Part shown: positions 35,583 to 44,006 of the stretch, in pieces
Position numbering within the stretch: the stretch's first letter is position 1
Layout: the number at the start of each line of letters is the position of its first letter
NCBI RefSeq assembly: GCF_000479045.1
Contig: NZ_KI518170.1
Span: 1 to 64,000, forward strand
Length of the DNA stretch: 64,000 nt
Source: Cetobacterium somerae ATCC BAA-474
Lineage (GTDB): Bacteria; Fusobacteriota; Fusobacteriia; Fusobacteriales; Fusobacteriaceae
Direction of reading: 5' to 3'
The notes under the pieces: generated by a model
The model's database searches: none
What the model was told of the DNA's origin: nothing
What the model saw: only the letters and a program-made list of their open reading frames with translations
Program-made: the position numbers and the translations under genes

Positions 35583-35594
35583 TATTACCCCTTT

Positions 35595-35628
35595 AAATTT
35601 TCTTTGAACAAATATTCAAAGAAAATTT
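35595..35628. promoter_or_regulatory. 14-bp inverted repeat in the reductase leader
   Basis: AAATTTTCTTTGAA (35595-35608) and TTCAAAGAAAATTT (35615-35628) form a perfect inverted repeat around CAAATA, 12 bp before the reductase start codon. It could be a repressor operator (TetR-like TTTGAA/TTCAAA symmetry) or an RNA hairpin abutting the SD (AAAGGGG). There is no terminator T-run in the reductase direction. Confidence 0.6.
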
Positions 35629-35671
35629 TAGCACATAATGACTTTTTTATCAATGTTTTTAACTATTTTTT

Positions 35672-36598
35672 TTAAAAAACATATTCAAAACCACATCTAA
35701 TTTTCATATATAGTCCAGATTCTGAAACATTTGAAAATTTTGTTTTTACTTCTTCAAAATTATATCCAGTTATTCCAATTTTTGCAAAAATTCTCAACTT
35801 CTCCGTTATATCTTGACTGTATAATAAGTACGGTCCTACATTGAATTTAAATGATTTATCTTGATCTGTATTCTTGTAGTAGTTATATGAATCAATTTCT
35901 GAATCTAATGAAAATGCAAAATTTTCATTTAAATCATATGTCCATCTAAAATTGTTTTCAATTCTAAATAAATAGGTTCCTCTATTATTTCCATAATCTA
36001 AATACTCATTATATATTGTGAAAAAATTCTGGAATCCATAACCTAAATTTATACTTCCTGTTAAGTTACCCTCTAAGGAATATCCATCTCTAGAATTTGT
36101 ATCAATAGATGAAAGAAAAAAATCAAATCCCCAATAAGCTCCACCCAATCCTATATCTGAATTAGTACGAACTCTATATCTCAATGAGTATTTATTTTCT
36201 TTAAAGTTCTCTCCAAAATCACTCGATATATCACTTACATTATATTTAATGTAGGGGCCTATATCGCTAAACCAATTTTTTCCAAAAACTTCTTTTTCCT
36301 CTAATTTCCTATATAAAGAAAAGGTATTTTCCCATCCATCTGTATTAGAATTTTTATCATATTTTTTTTCAATATCATAATCAAAAGTCCAATTGTCATT
36401 TAGTTTTGATGTACCCGTTCCTATTTTCCATTTGTAATATTTTTTTCCATCTTTATTTTCTAGCTCTCCATAGCTCTGATATAGATTGTTTTCTGGTTCT
36501 TCTAAATAAAAATTTAATATCTCCCGTCCAACACCAAAAGAACTTAAATGAAGTAGTAGAAATGTACATATAATATTTTTAATATTCATCTCCAACAT
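35672..36598 (-). CDS. Outer-membrane beta-barrel-like protein at the end of the Pel-like operon
   Basis: A 308-residue exported protein. The signal peptide is about residues 1-24 (KNIICTFLLLHLSSFGVG). The rest alternates aromatic and polar residues in 10-12-residue strands (YSLRYRVRTNSDIGLGGAYW; FFTIYNEYLDYG) and ends in Phe (CGFEYVF), as outer-membrane barrels do. I do not recognise a named family. Its 5' end overlaps pelG by 20 bp, so it belongs to the operon. It could be the export pore or a surface anchor, replacing the missing PelB porin, which is inference only. Met4 at 36589 is an alternative start. Confidence 0.8.
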   Translation of the reverse strand: MLEMNIKNIICTFLLLHLSSFGVGREILNFYLEEPENNLYQSYGELENKDGKKYYKWKIGTGTSKLNDNWTFDYDIEKKYDKNSNTDGWENTFSLYRKLEEKEVFGKNWFSDIGPYIKYNVSDISSDFGENFKENKYSLRYRVRTNSDIGLGGAYWGFDFFLSSIDTNSRDGYSLEGNLTGSINLGYGFQNFFTIYNEYLDYGNNRGTYLFRIENNFRWTYDLNENFAFSLDSEIDSYNYYKNTDQDKSFKFNVGPYLLYSQDITEKLRIFAKIGITGYNFEEVKTKFSNVSESGLYMKIRCGFEYVF

Positions 36599-38690
36599 AC
36601 ACTCCTTTTCTATTAAATCCTTCTCTATCTACTCCATTTTCATCATAACCATTTTTATCGTAACCATCTTTATCATAAATATTCTCATATGACGCGTCAT
36701 TTTCATTTTCAAAACCTTCTATTGGTTTTTTGTTTCCATCTTTATCATAACCACTTTTATTATAACCCTCTTCATTATATCCTTCATAGTTATACCCATT
36801 CTTATTATAATAATTATTTGTTTCTTTATTTAAACCATACCACGTCCATCCATTTTTATCAAACTCTGTTTTTGTTTCCTTGTTTAACCCTTGAAAATCA
36901 AATCCTTTTTTATCATATTTAGACTTAGTTATTCTATTATATCCGTTATAATCAAATCCTCTTTCGTCAATATTTTTTCCTGTATCACTGTTTATTCCAC
37001 TAAAATCAAAATTAAAATAGTCATACGGTGAGTCTGTATATATGTTCCATCCCTCTTTTGTAAATCCTCTTGAATTAATTCCCTCTTGATTATATCCATC
37101 ATAATTATATCCTTCTTTATTATAATAACTCATTGTATTCCAATTTCTTTTAGTTTTTCTATTAAATCCATCTTTTGTATGAGTACTTGTACAACCACTT
37201 AAAAATAAGAGTATAACTATTATTAGCGGAAAAATTAATTTGCGATTTAGTATCTTTTCTAGTTTCTCAAGAAAAGGAGCTTTAATATTAAAAGAAAAAT
37301 TTTGCTTATAAAAAGTAATATAATTTAACTCTTGAGCTATTCTATCTAGCATTATTTCTGATAAAATAAGGGATAAAAAAGCTGCTACAAAAAATCCAAG
37401 TCCTGTATATTCATTTCCCATTAATGATGTTATTATTGAAAAAAAGGTACTTAAAATGAAAAATACAATTGATATTAATAACGCCTCTTTTCTAGAATCA
37501 AAATATAAAAATATAGTTATATATACAGATATAAAAACCGTACAATAAGCTGCAAAAATCATGACTCTAAATAGATCTAGTAAATATAAATCCATTCCAT
37601 ATTTTAAAAATATTACTTTAGATAAAAGAGCTACTGAAAATGAAACAAAAAATTGAAGCTCCATTATATAGTAAATCTCCTCTTTTAATACATCAATCAT
37701 TTTTTTCTTTTCAACATCTATATCTACTAAGTTTCCATTTAAAGTTAGAAGAGCGTAATATCTTTTATAAATTGGAAAAAACTTAGTTTCCATAAATACT
37801 AAAAAATAAATCATAGTTGGAATTGTTAAAAAGAAAGCATAAAATACTGCAACCTCATATAATGGAGAGCTTAAAAATACTCCTCCTACTCTATATGAAT
37901 CACCATATATCCAATTTACAAATATATGAGACCACATTCCAAAATTAAAAAATATTCCAATAAAACTTAAAGAGGTATATCTCTTGAAAGCTCTTAAAAA
38001 CTCAAACTCACTTTCATCTGAATCTTCAAATATATATGTTAAATATGAAAAAAGCATAAAAAATGTTATTCCTATTCCAATTGTATAAGCTAAAATAATT
38101 GAATAAGCTAGATTATTTTTAAAAAATTCATTATTTGAATATTTTAAAATATATCCTCCTAAACCTACCGCTACAACATTTCCTATAACATAAGCTAATA
38201 TCGAATAACTATAGTTCTTTACAGCTGATATATAATTCATACTTACCCAAATTCCTGATAAAAAACAAAATAATGCAGTTAATGTATATATGTAAAACCA
38301 CGATAAATCCTGTCCTTTAAAATATAAAACACCTATAAAAAATGATATTATAGTTATAAATTTTATTGTTCCTATATATGTTGATTTTAATTTTTTTTGT
38401 TCTCCTGAGTATATACAATCAGATATAAATCTCGTTATTAAATATTGAACTGCTCCAGTTAAAAGTTGAGAAAATATGAACGAATAAACTATTCCTGTCA
38501 TAAATAGATTTCTCTCTCCTCTTGAAAGAATATATTGTTTTCCTATAAACATAAGAATATTTAAAGTTATAACAGTTATGAGCCATGGACCTACTCCAAT
38601 AAGGGCTGAATAGGCCATGGCCTTTATATCTTGAAACGTATTATTATCCTCTGAAAACAGATTTTTCAACTCAAATCCTATTCCTGCCAT
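36579..38690 (-). CDS. pelG: PelG-like polysaccharide membrane protein fused to a lipobox-bearing repeat domain
   Basis: A 703-residue protein. Residues 1-460 match PelG: start MAGIGFELKNLF, SALIGVGPWLITV, QYLITRFISDCIY, and about 12 membrane segments in the polysaccharide-transport (MOP-like) fold that helps polymerise and export Pel with PelD, PelE and PelF. Known PelG proteins end near 456 residues. Here the frame continues through a further hydrophobic segment (484-499) ending in a lipobox-like LFLSGC (Cys500), then about 200 acidic Tyr/Gly/Asn/Asp-rich repeat residues. The fusion is in frame with no stop. The next gene starts inside its last 20 bp. Whether the protein is cleaved at Cys500 is unknown. 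Confidence 0.88.
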   Translation of the reverse strand: MAGIGFELKNLFSEDNNTFQDIKAMAYSALIGVGPWLITVITLNILMFIGKQYILSRGERNLFMTGIVYSFIFSQLLTGAVQYLITRFISDCIYSGEQKKLKSTYIGTIKFITIISFFIGVLYFKGQDLSWFYIYTLTALFCFLSGIWVSMNYISAVKNYSYSILAYVIGNVVAVGLGGYILKYSNNEFFKNNLAYSIILAYTIGIGITFFMLFSYLTYIFEDSDESEFEFLRAFKRYTSLSFIGIFFNFGMWSHIFVNWIYGDSYRVGGVFLSSPLYEVAVFYAFFLTIPTMIYFLVFMETKFFPIYKRYYALLTLNGNLVDIDVEKKKMIDVLKEEIYYIMELQFFVSFSVALLSKVIFLKYGMDLYLLDLFRVMIFAAYCTVFISVYITIFLYFDSRKEALLISIVFFILSTFFSIITSLMGNEYTGLGFFVAAFLSLILSEIMLDRIAQELNYITFYKQNFSFNIKAPFLEKLEKILNRKLIFPLIIVILLFLSGCTSTHTKDGFNRKTKRNWNTMSYYNKEGYNYDGYNQEGINSRGFTKEGWNIYTDSPYDYFNFDFSGINSDTGKNIDERGFDYNGYNRITKSKYDKKGFDFQGLNKETKTEFDKNGWTWYGLNKETNNYYNKNGYNYEGYNEEGYNKSGYDKDGNKKPIEGFENENDASYENIYDKDGYDKNGYDENGVDREGFNRKGVYVGDEY
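36590..37178 (-). repeat. Degenerate YDxxGYN-type repeats encoding the PelG C-terminal domain
   Basis: Residues about 505-700 are built from an imperfect unit of roughly 7-8 residues, with examples YNKEGYN, YDGYNQEG, FDYNGYN, YDKKGFD, YDKDGYDKNGYDENG and REGFNRKG. The composition is rich in Tyr, Gly, Asn, Asp and Lys, net acidic. At DNA level the repeats are diverged, so this is an old array rather than a recent slippage tract. Confidence 0.85.
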
Positions 38691-38691
38691 A

Positions 38692-40104
38692 TTATTCTCC
38701 TAACTCTTTATATAATCTTTTATATGAATCTATAAATTTCTTTTTTGAATAGTATTTTTTAACTATCTCTTTTCCATTTTTTCCCATCTCATTTATTTTT
38801 TCTCTATTTTGAAAAAGTGAAACTATAGCATCTCCTAAATCAGAGTATGAAGTTGGTGGTACAATTATTCCTGCTTCTCCTTCAGATTTTTCTTTTAAAA
38901 TTTCTCTACAATTTCCAACATCTGTAGCTATAAAAGGAATTCCACAAGCTAATCCTTCTAATATGCTAAGTGGTTGTCCTTCTGAAATTGATGTTAACAT
39001 TAAAAAATCTAAAAATTTATAATAATCTTTTACATCTGCTCTTCCTGTAAAAGTAACATAATCTTTCAAATCTAAATTTTCTACTAATTCTAAGCACTCG
39101 TTATAATACTCCTCATTTTCCTCTGTAGGTCCTATTAAAAAAAGTTTAGTATTTCTCAGCTTAGGTAACGCCATTTTAAATCCCTTTAGCATCATTTTTA
39201 CATCTTTTATAGGAACGACTCTTAAAACTGAACCAATATTAAACCCTTCTCTTTTTTCTCTTATAACTTTAGAATAAGATTCAATATCAATACCATTTGG
39301 AATTACTTCACACTTTTTTGAATCTGCTCCATTTTCAATTTGAAGTTCTTTATTGTAGTCAAATAAAGATATTATTTTATCACACTCATCATAGGTTAAT
39401 CTTGATAAAAAGTAAAAAAAATCTATCCATATTTTTTTAAAATCTTTCTCTATCCATTTAGCACCAATAACTTCTTCCTCTCTTTCACGTGGATAAATTC
39501 CATGTTCTGTTAAAAGCAATGATCCACCATTTTTTATTTTTCCTAGTGCGGATACATATCCAGAGTACCCTGTTGCCACAGGATGATATATATCAGCTTT
39601 TGGCAACTCCTCTTGAGATAAAGATATTAAATTTAAAAATATATTTCTATATGTCCAATAAAAAGTATTAAATCCAATTCCATCATAATTTTGCTTGTAG
39701 TATTTTAATAAACTATTCCAAAAACTCTTATTTATTATTATCTCCAATGGATTTCCATATTTTTTATCTGATATTTTTTCTATTATTTTTATAACTTCTT
39801 CAGAATCAAGATTATTAAAATTTAAAATTTTTTCTATCTCTTCCTCTAATTTCTTAAATTTAAATCTATTTTTAAAAACTTTAAACGGTGAAATCTCATA
39901 ATTTTTATCCAAAATTATATTTTTAATCTCTGTAACATTTTTAGGTATTTCATATTTTATTTTTGCAAAATCTAAATTTGGTATTATACATACAATTGAG
40001 AATAAATGTTCTTCATTGGATTTTACTAAATCCTGAATCCATGAAGATACTCCACCTACAACATATGGATAAGACCCTTCGCATATTAAACAGATTTTTG
40101 CCAT
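38692..40104 (-). CDS. pelF: PelF-like cytoplasmic glycosyltransferase
   Basis: A 470-residue GT4-type enzyme that polymerises the Pel backbone from UDP-hexosamines at the membrane. The N-terminal half begins with CEGSYPYVVGGVSSWIQDL, hallmark of PelF (DUF3492). NGIDIESYSKVIRE and SVLRVVPIKDVKMMLKGF precede the catalytic E-x7-E segment EGQPLSILEGLACGIPFIATDVG. It is soluble. The start overlaps the PelE-like gene by 19 bp and the stop is 1 bp before pelG. Confidence 0.94.
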   Translation of the reverse strand: MAKICLICEGSYPYVVGGVSSWIQDLVKSNEEHLFSIVCIIPNLDFAKIKYEIPKNVTEIKNIILDKNYEISPFKVFKNRFKFKKLEEEIEKILNFNNLDSEEVIKIIEKISDKKYGNPLEIIINKSFWNSLLKYYKQNYDGIGFNTFYWTYRNIFLNLISLSQEELPKADIYHPVATGYSGYVSALGKIKNGGSLLLTEHGIYPREREEEVIGAKWIEKDFKKIWIDFFYFLSRLTYDECDKIISLFDYNKELQIENGADSKKCEVIPNGIDIESYSKVIREKREGFNIGSVLRVVPIKDVKMMLKGFKMALPKLRNTKLFLIGPTEENEEYYNECLELVENLDLKDYVTFTGRADVKDYYKFLDFLMLTSISEGQPLSILEGLACGIPFIATDVGNCREILKEKSEGEAGIIVPPTSYSDLGDAIVSLFQNREKINEMGKNGKEIVKKYYSKKKFIDSYKRLYKELGE

Positions 40105-40964
40105 TTTTTAACCTCTTTCAACATTTCATAATCATTTAAATCATAGTAATATTTTTCTATAAATTCCACTATTTTCTCATCTAAATCTTTTTTTTCTATA
40201 AGTTCTTGAATTAGTCTATTACACGCTTTATAATCTTTCATATCTTTATAAATAGTTAAAAGATTATATTTATCAATTATATCTAAATTTTCTTTTGACT
40301 TTGCAATATCTATGTATTTATTTTGATAAAATTCTAAAATCTCTCCAAGCAAAAGTCCTGAAGTACAATAATCATAATATATTTTAGAAAGTTCATTTGA
40401 GTCTTTTAACATCTCTTTTTCCTTTATAACCTTTTGAAAATTTTCATCAATTTTATTTATCTCTGTTGCTGCATAGTGTATAACTTCTATATCTTCATCC
40501 CACAGTGCTTTTTTTAGAACATCGACCTTAAACTTTAAATTTTGAGTTTCAAAACCAATTAAAAAGTTTTTCTTTTCTGTTGGAGTTCCAACTGCCAAGA
40601 TATCATAAGCTCCTATTAAATTAAGATCAATTGAGCTATTTACAATTATTTCTTTCTCTTCATTTAAAATATATTTTTCTAAATTCTCATTTATTTCAAT
40701 ATCACTTTTAAAATATTCTCTAAAAAATAAAAAATTATTTATTAAAGCCATAACATATCCAACTATAGGAAAAATTAAAATAAAAATATCAAATTGATTT
40801 TCTCCTAAAAATAATCTATTTAAATATATAAAAATTAAAGCTAATGAAAAATGAGAAATCCAAAAGTATGATCTGAAACTTAAGAGTCCATTTTTAAAAT
40901 AAAAAAATATTAGAATATCTAATATAAGAAATATAAATATGAGGAATATCTTTTTTATTTTCAT
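40086..40964 (-). CDS. pelE: PelE-like membrane/helical-repeat protein
   Basis: A 292-residue protein. Three hydrophobic segments (about 5-25, 33-50, 58-80) precede a long cytoplasmic helical region that looks TPR- or HEAT-like (YDYCTSGLLLGEILEFYQ; YNLLTIYKDMKDYKACNRLIQEL). PelE proteins have two membrane helices and TPRs, and stabilise the PelD-E-F-G synthase complex. Sequence identity is too low for assignment without context. Position between the deacetylase-like gene and pelF supports it. Confidence 0.7.
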   Translation of the reverse strand: MKIKKIFLIFIFLILDILIFFYFKNGLLSFRSYFWISHFSLALIFIYLNRLFLGENQFDIFILIFPIVGYVMALINNFLFFREYFKSDIEINENLEKYILNEEKEIIVNSSIDLNLIGAYDILAVGTPTEKKNFLIGFETQNLKFKVDVLKKALWDEDIEVIHYAATEINKIDENFQKVIKEKEMLKDSNELSKIYYDYCTSGLLLGEILEFYQNKYIDIAKSKENLDIIDKYNLLTIYKDMKDYKACNRLIQELIEKKDLDEKIVEFIEKYYYDLNDYEMLKEVKKWQKSV

Positions 40965-42793
40965 TATAAATCCTCCAATATTATTTTAACTTCTGGGTCT
41001 TTTGCTGTCACAATATAAAAAGATTCATTTTCACTTTTGTTAATAAATTTAAAATCGCCACCTAGGACTTTAATTATTTTTTTATTTTTTATTTTAAAAT
41101 GTGAATCAAATTGTCCTCTATAGTTTTTTATATTTATGAAAACATTGTTATCCTTCTTTTCATATTCTAAATCAATATTTTCTATAACACTATAATCATA
41201 TGTCATTTCACTTTGAATTTGTGATTTTAAAACTGGATAGTTACTATTTACAGTTGAAAATATTCTTTCAAACTCTGCTTTTAACTCTTCCCAAGATTTA
41301 CCATTTCCTCTCTCTTTATCCATAATATCGTCTGGATGTATAAAATGTGAAAGATATCCATATGCTCCAATAGCATTATATATTTGCCAAATAACTGTAT
41401 CTGTATAGAAAAATCCAGATGACATTCTAGGAAGGGAGTATATATTTTTAAAATCTGGATCTCTTCCTACTTCTTGTAACAGTAATCCCGGTTCATTCTC
41501 TCCATAAAAAATTCCACAAAATACTTTTAAATTTGTAAATGTTTCCACTATAGCTTTCTTCCCACTTACAGGTAATAGATTACTTGGTGCTACATAACTA
41601 TAAATATTAAAATTTTCACCATAAATATTTTCTATTTCATCCTTTGCTACTGTTAATCCTTTTTTCATTGCATCAATGCTTTCCCATGGTGTATATCCAT
41701 AATCTTCATAATCAATCTCTTTTTCCAATCCTAAAGAGTAATGATTATATCCATGTAATCCTAATTCTCCACCTATCGATTTTAGTTCTCTTCCTCTTTT
41801 ACTAAGATCATCAAACGTCTTTTTTCCAACTCTGACTATTTTATCTTTAATAGTTAAATCGTTATACTCAATTATAATAAATCCTGTCATTTTTAATCTT
41901 TGTCTTTCTGCAATTCCCATCATATCTTGCCACCAAATAAGATTAAAAAATCCTGAAGTATCCATTCCATACTCTTTTTTTATAATTTCATTTTGAACTA
42001 CTGGAATTGGTGATGGGAAATCATCAATTTGAAGTATTTTAGAATTTAAAATTGGAAAAAATGTAACATCTTCAATATAAGCTATTAATTGCTTCATTAC
42101 TCCTCTAAAAATTTTACCTTGAAATAATGTGGTATTACTAAAAAATACTTTTCCCTCTCCATATTTTCTAATCCACATTAAAGGTTCATTATTATCTGTT
42201 GTAGCTATCACATCAATATCTTTTTTTAAATTCATTTTTAGTCCCGAGCTACCAAAGATAATACTTCCAGGTTTTAAATCCTTTAATCCTGGAAATATAT
42301 CTTTTTTTAAATTGAAACTTTTAGTTTCAATAAATTCACCAATTTTTTCTATCCCAGCCATTTGATTAAAAGGACTTCTATAAGATCTTTGAGTTATAAA
42401 AAGATTTCCACCTTTTTCAACTCTCTCTTTTATTCCTAAAAAGTTTTCCTTTAATAAACCACTATAATTTTCTACTGCTAAGATTATTAAACTATACTCA
42501 GAAAAATCTAAAGCTTTATCTGTTGAAATTGAAATTGAGTCATACTTAACTTTTGAAAAATTAAAAACCTCTTCTAATCCATCTTTTATATCTTGACTTC
42601 CCTCACTTCCATCTCCGTATAAAATAAGATATTTTTCAGGTTTTTCTATTTTTAAATTTCCAGATACTGGAGTTGGAAGACTAAAATTATAAATCTGTTT
42701 TAAATTAAATATATCTTCCAAATTTTTTATTCTTAACTCTTGAAAAAAGAATACTGCTATTAGTACTAGACCTAATATATATTTAGATTTCAT
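40964..42793 (-). CDS. DUF2194/PelA-like polysaccharide deacetylase, membrane-anchored
   Basis: A 609-residue protein with an N-terminal membrane or signal segment (ILGLVLIAVFFF). Residues about 50-245 form a flavodoxin/GATase-like domain and 250-510 a NodB-like deacetylase region. Candidate metal residues are Asp-Asp in ILQIDDFPS, His-x3-His in GLHGYNHYS, and His in SHFIHPDD. A C-terminal beta domain follows. It resembles the deacetylase half of PelA, which removes acetyl groups from Pel in the periplasm. The frame has a TTG at 42802. The ATG at 42793, with AGGAG nine bases upstream, is preferred and overlaps pelD by 11 bp. Confidence 0.85.
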   Translation of the reverse strand: MKSKYILGLVLIAVFFFQELRIKNLEDIFNLKQIYNFSLPTPVSGNLKIEKPEKYLILYGDGSEGSQDIKDGLEEVFNFSKVKYDSISISTDKALDFSEYSLIILAVENYSGLLKENFLGIKERVEKGGNLFITQRSYRSPFNQMAGIEKIGEFIETKSFNLKKDIFPGLKDLKPGSIIFGSSGLKMNLKKDIDVIATTDNNEPLMWIRKYGEGKVFFSNTTLFQGKIFRGVMKQLIAYIEDVTFFPILNSKILQIDDFPSPIPVVQNEIIKKEYGMDTSGFFNLIWWQDMMGIAERQRLKMTGFIIIEYNDLTIKDKIVRVGKKTFDDLSKRGRELKSIGGELGLHGYNHYSLGLEKEIDYEDYGYTPWESIDAMKKGLTVAKDEIENIYGENFNIYSYVAPSNLLPVSGKKAIVETFTNLKVFCGIFYGENEPGLLLQEVGRDPDFKNIYSLPRMSSGFFYTDTVIWQIYNAIGAYGYLSHFIHPDDIMDKERGNGKSWEELKAEFERIFSTVNSNYPVLKSQIQSEMTYDYSVIENIDLEYEKKDNNVFINIKNYRGQFDSHFKIKNKKIIKVLGGDFKFINKSENESFYIVTAKDPEVKIILEDL

Positions 42794-43994
42794 ATATTTC
42801 AACTCCTGGAAGAATTTCAGAAACCCTTTTTATTAAAACATCTTTACTTTCTCTATTAGCATTTACAAAAAGAAATTTTATAGTCTCCTCACTCATTCCT
42901 ACAACATCTATATCTCTAACTTTTCCTTTTAACTTTTCATTCAATTCTTTTGGTGTAAAATTTGGATTTCCAGCTTCTAATGCTATATATTCAGATCCAA
43001 ATAATTTTTTTCTTTTCTTATCCTCTTCTAAAATATATGAAAAATATTGTAAATTATATATTCTTGTGTTTTCATATGAATTTTTTAATATTTCAATCTC
43101 TGCCTTATCAAAAGCATTTACTAAAGCATTATTAATCCACTGGCTTATTACCTTAAACAATTCTAATAGATATTTTTCTTGATTATTATATTTTAATCTT
43201 TCTATGTTTACAATTCCAACAACTTCTTCGCCCTTCAAAATTGGAGCTACATAAACAGGATTTTTTATATTTAAATCTCTATTCCCTTCTAGTGTTTCTT
43301 TACTTTTTAAAACTTTAGAGTATATATCTCCCTCTTCTACTATTATAAAGTTTGGAATTACGCTATTTCCTATTTTTACTCTTGCTCTAAACGTATTTCT
43401 CTCTTTATTGTATATATATATCGATACTACGTCACTTCCTAAAAAATCTGTTAATATCTGCAAAATTTGTGTAAATATTTTTTCTACATTTTTAGTTAAT
43501 ATTGAAGATGTTATTTGATGTAGAGTTAAAATGCTTTCTTTACTTCCCACTATTCTACTTTTTAATCTTTCATTTATATTCACTAATTCTAAATTTTTTT
43601 CTCTTTGATTTTGATTTTTTTCTTCTAAGATTTTATTCTCATCTTTTAAATCATCAATTTTTTTTCTAAGATTATCAGAAAATCTTCCAAGGGATAGGGC
43701 AATAAAAAAGAAAAGCAAAATAAATTTATAATAACTAAAATCTAAAAAGAACACAACTAAATCATTGCCTAATTGATAGTAAGCAAGAATATAAAATAAT
43801 GAGGCTATTATAACCGTTTGTAGACTAATATAGACTCCATATTTTAATGCCATTATTCCTATAACAATAGTTAATGGTTGAATATTCATATTTAAGAAAT
43901 CACTTTTAAAATTTGAAAAATAAAAAAATATTAAATATATTGCTAGACAATATACAATACTTTCAACTATACTTAAAATAAAATTTTTTTTCAT
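42783..43994 (-). CDS. pelD: PelD-like c-di-GMP receptor (TM-coiled coil-GAF-degenerate GGDEF)
   Basis: A 403-residue inner-membrane protein. Four hydrophobic segments lie in 1-100, a coiled coil at about 108-145 (FSDNLRKKIDDLKDENKILE), a GAF domain at about 155-295, and a degenerate GGDEF domain at 310-403 without a catalytic GGDEF. R360-D-I-D363 is an RxxD motif in the region equivalent to the inhibitory site that binds cyclic di-GMP in Pseudomonas PelD. It is predicted to switch on the Pel synthase when cyclic di-GMP rises. It lies 12 bp after the hydrolase gene. Confidence 0.9.
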   Translation of the reverse strand: MKKNFILSIVESIVYCLAIYLIFFYFSNFKSDFLNMNIQPLTIVIGIMALKYGVYISLQTVIIASLFYILAYYQLGNDLVVFFLDFSYYKFILLFFFIALSLGRFSDNLRKKIDDLKDENKILEEKNQNQREKNLELVNINERLKSRIVGSKESILTLHQITSSILTKNVEKIFTQILQILTDFLGSDVVSIYIYNKERNTFRARVKIGNSVIPNFIIVEEGDIYSKVLKSKETLEGNRDLNIKNPVYVAPILKGEEVVGIVNIERLKYNNQEKYLLELFKVISQWINNALVNAFDKAEIEILKNSYENTRIYNLQYFSYILEEDKKRKKLFGSEYIALEAGNPNFTPKELNEKLKGKVRDIDVVGMSEETIKFLFVNANRESKDVLIKRVSEILPGVEIYEI

Positions 43995-44006
43995 AAAATA
44001 CCACCT

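Noticed and set aside
36689-36922. Open frame on the + strand rich in His, Tyr and Leu
   Set aside because: It is the antisense of the PelG repeat domain, has no ribosome site, and its composition is explained by the repeats on the other strand.
37150-37260. Possible frameshift or missed stop joining PelG to a separate lipoprotein gene
   Set aside because: The frame is continuous, with no stop, no ATG and no SD at the junction. A true fusion is the simpler reading, though assembly error cannot be excluded from one sequence.
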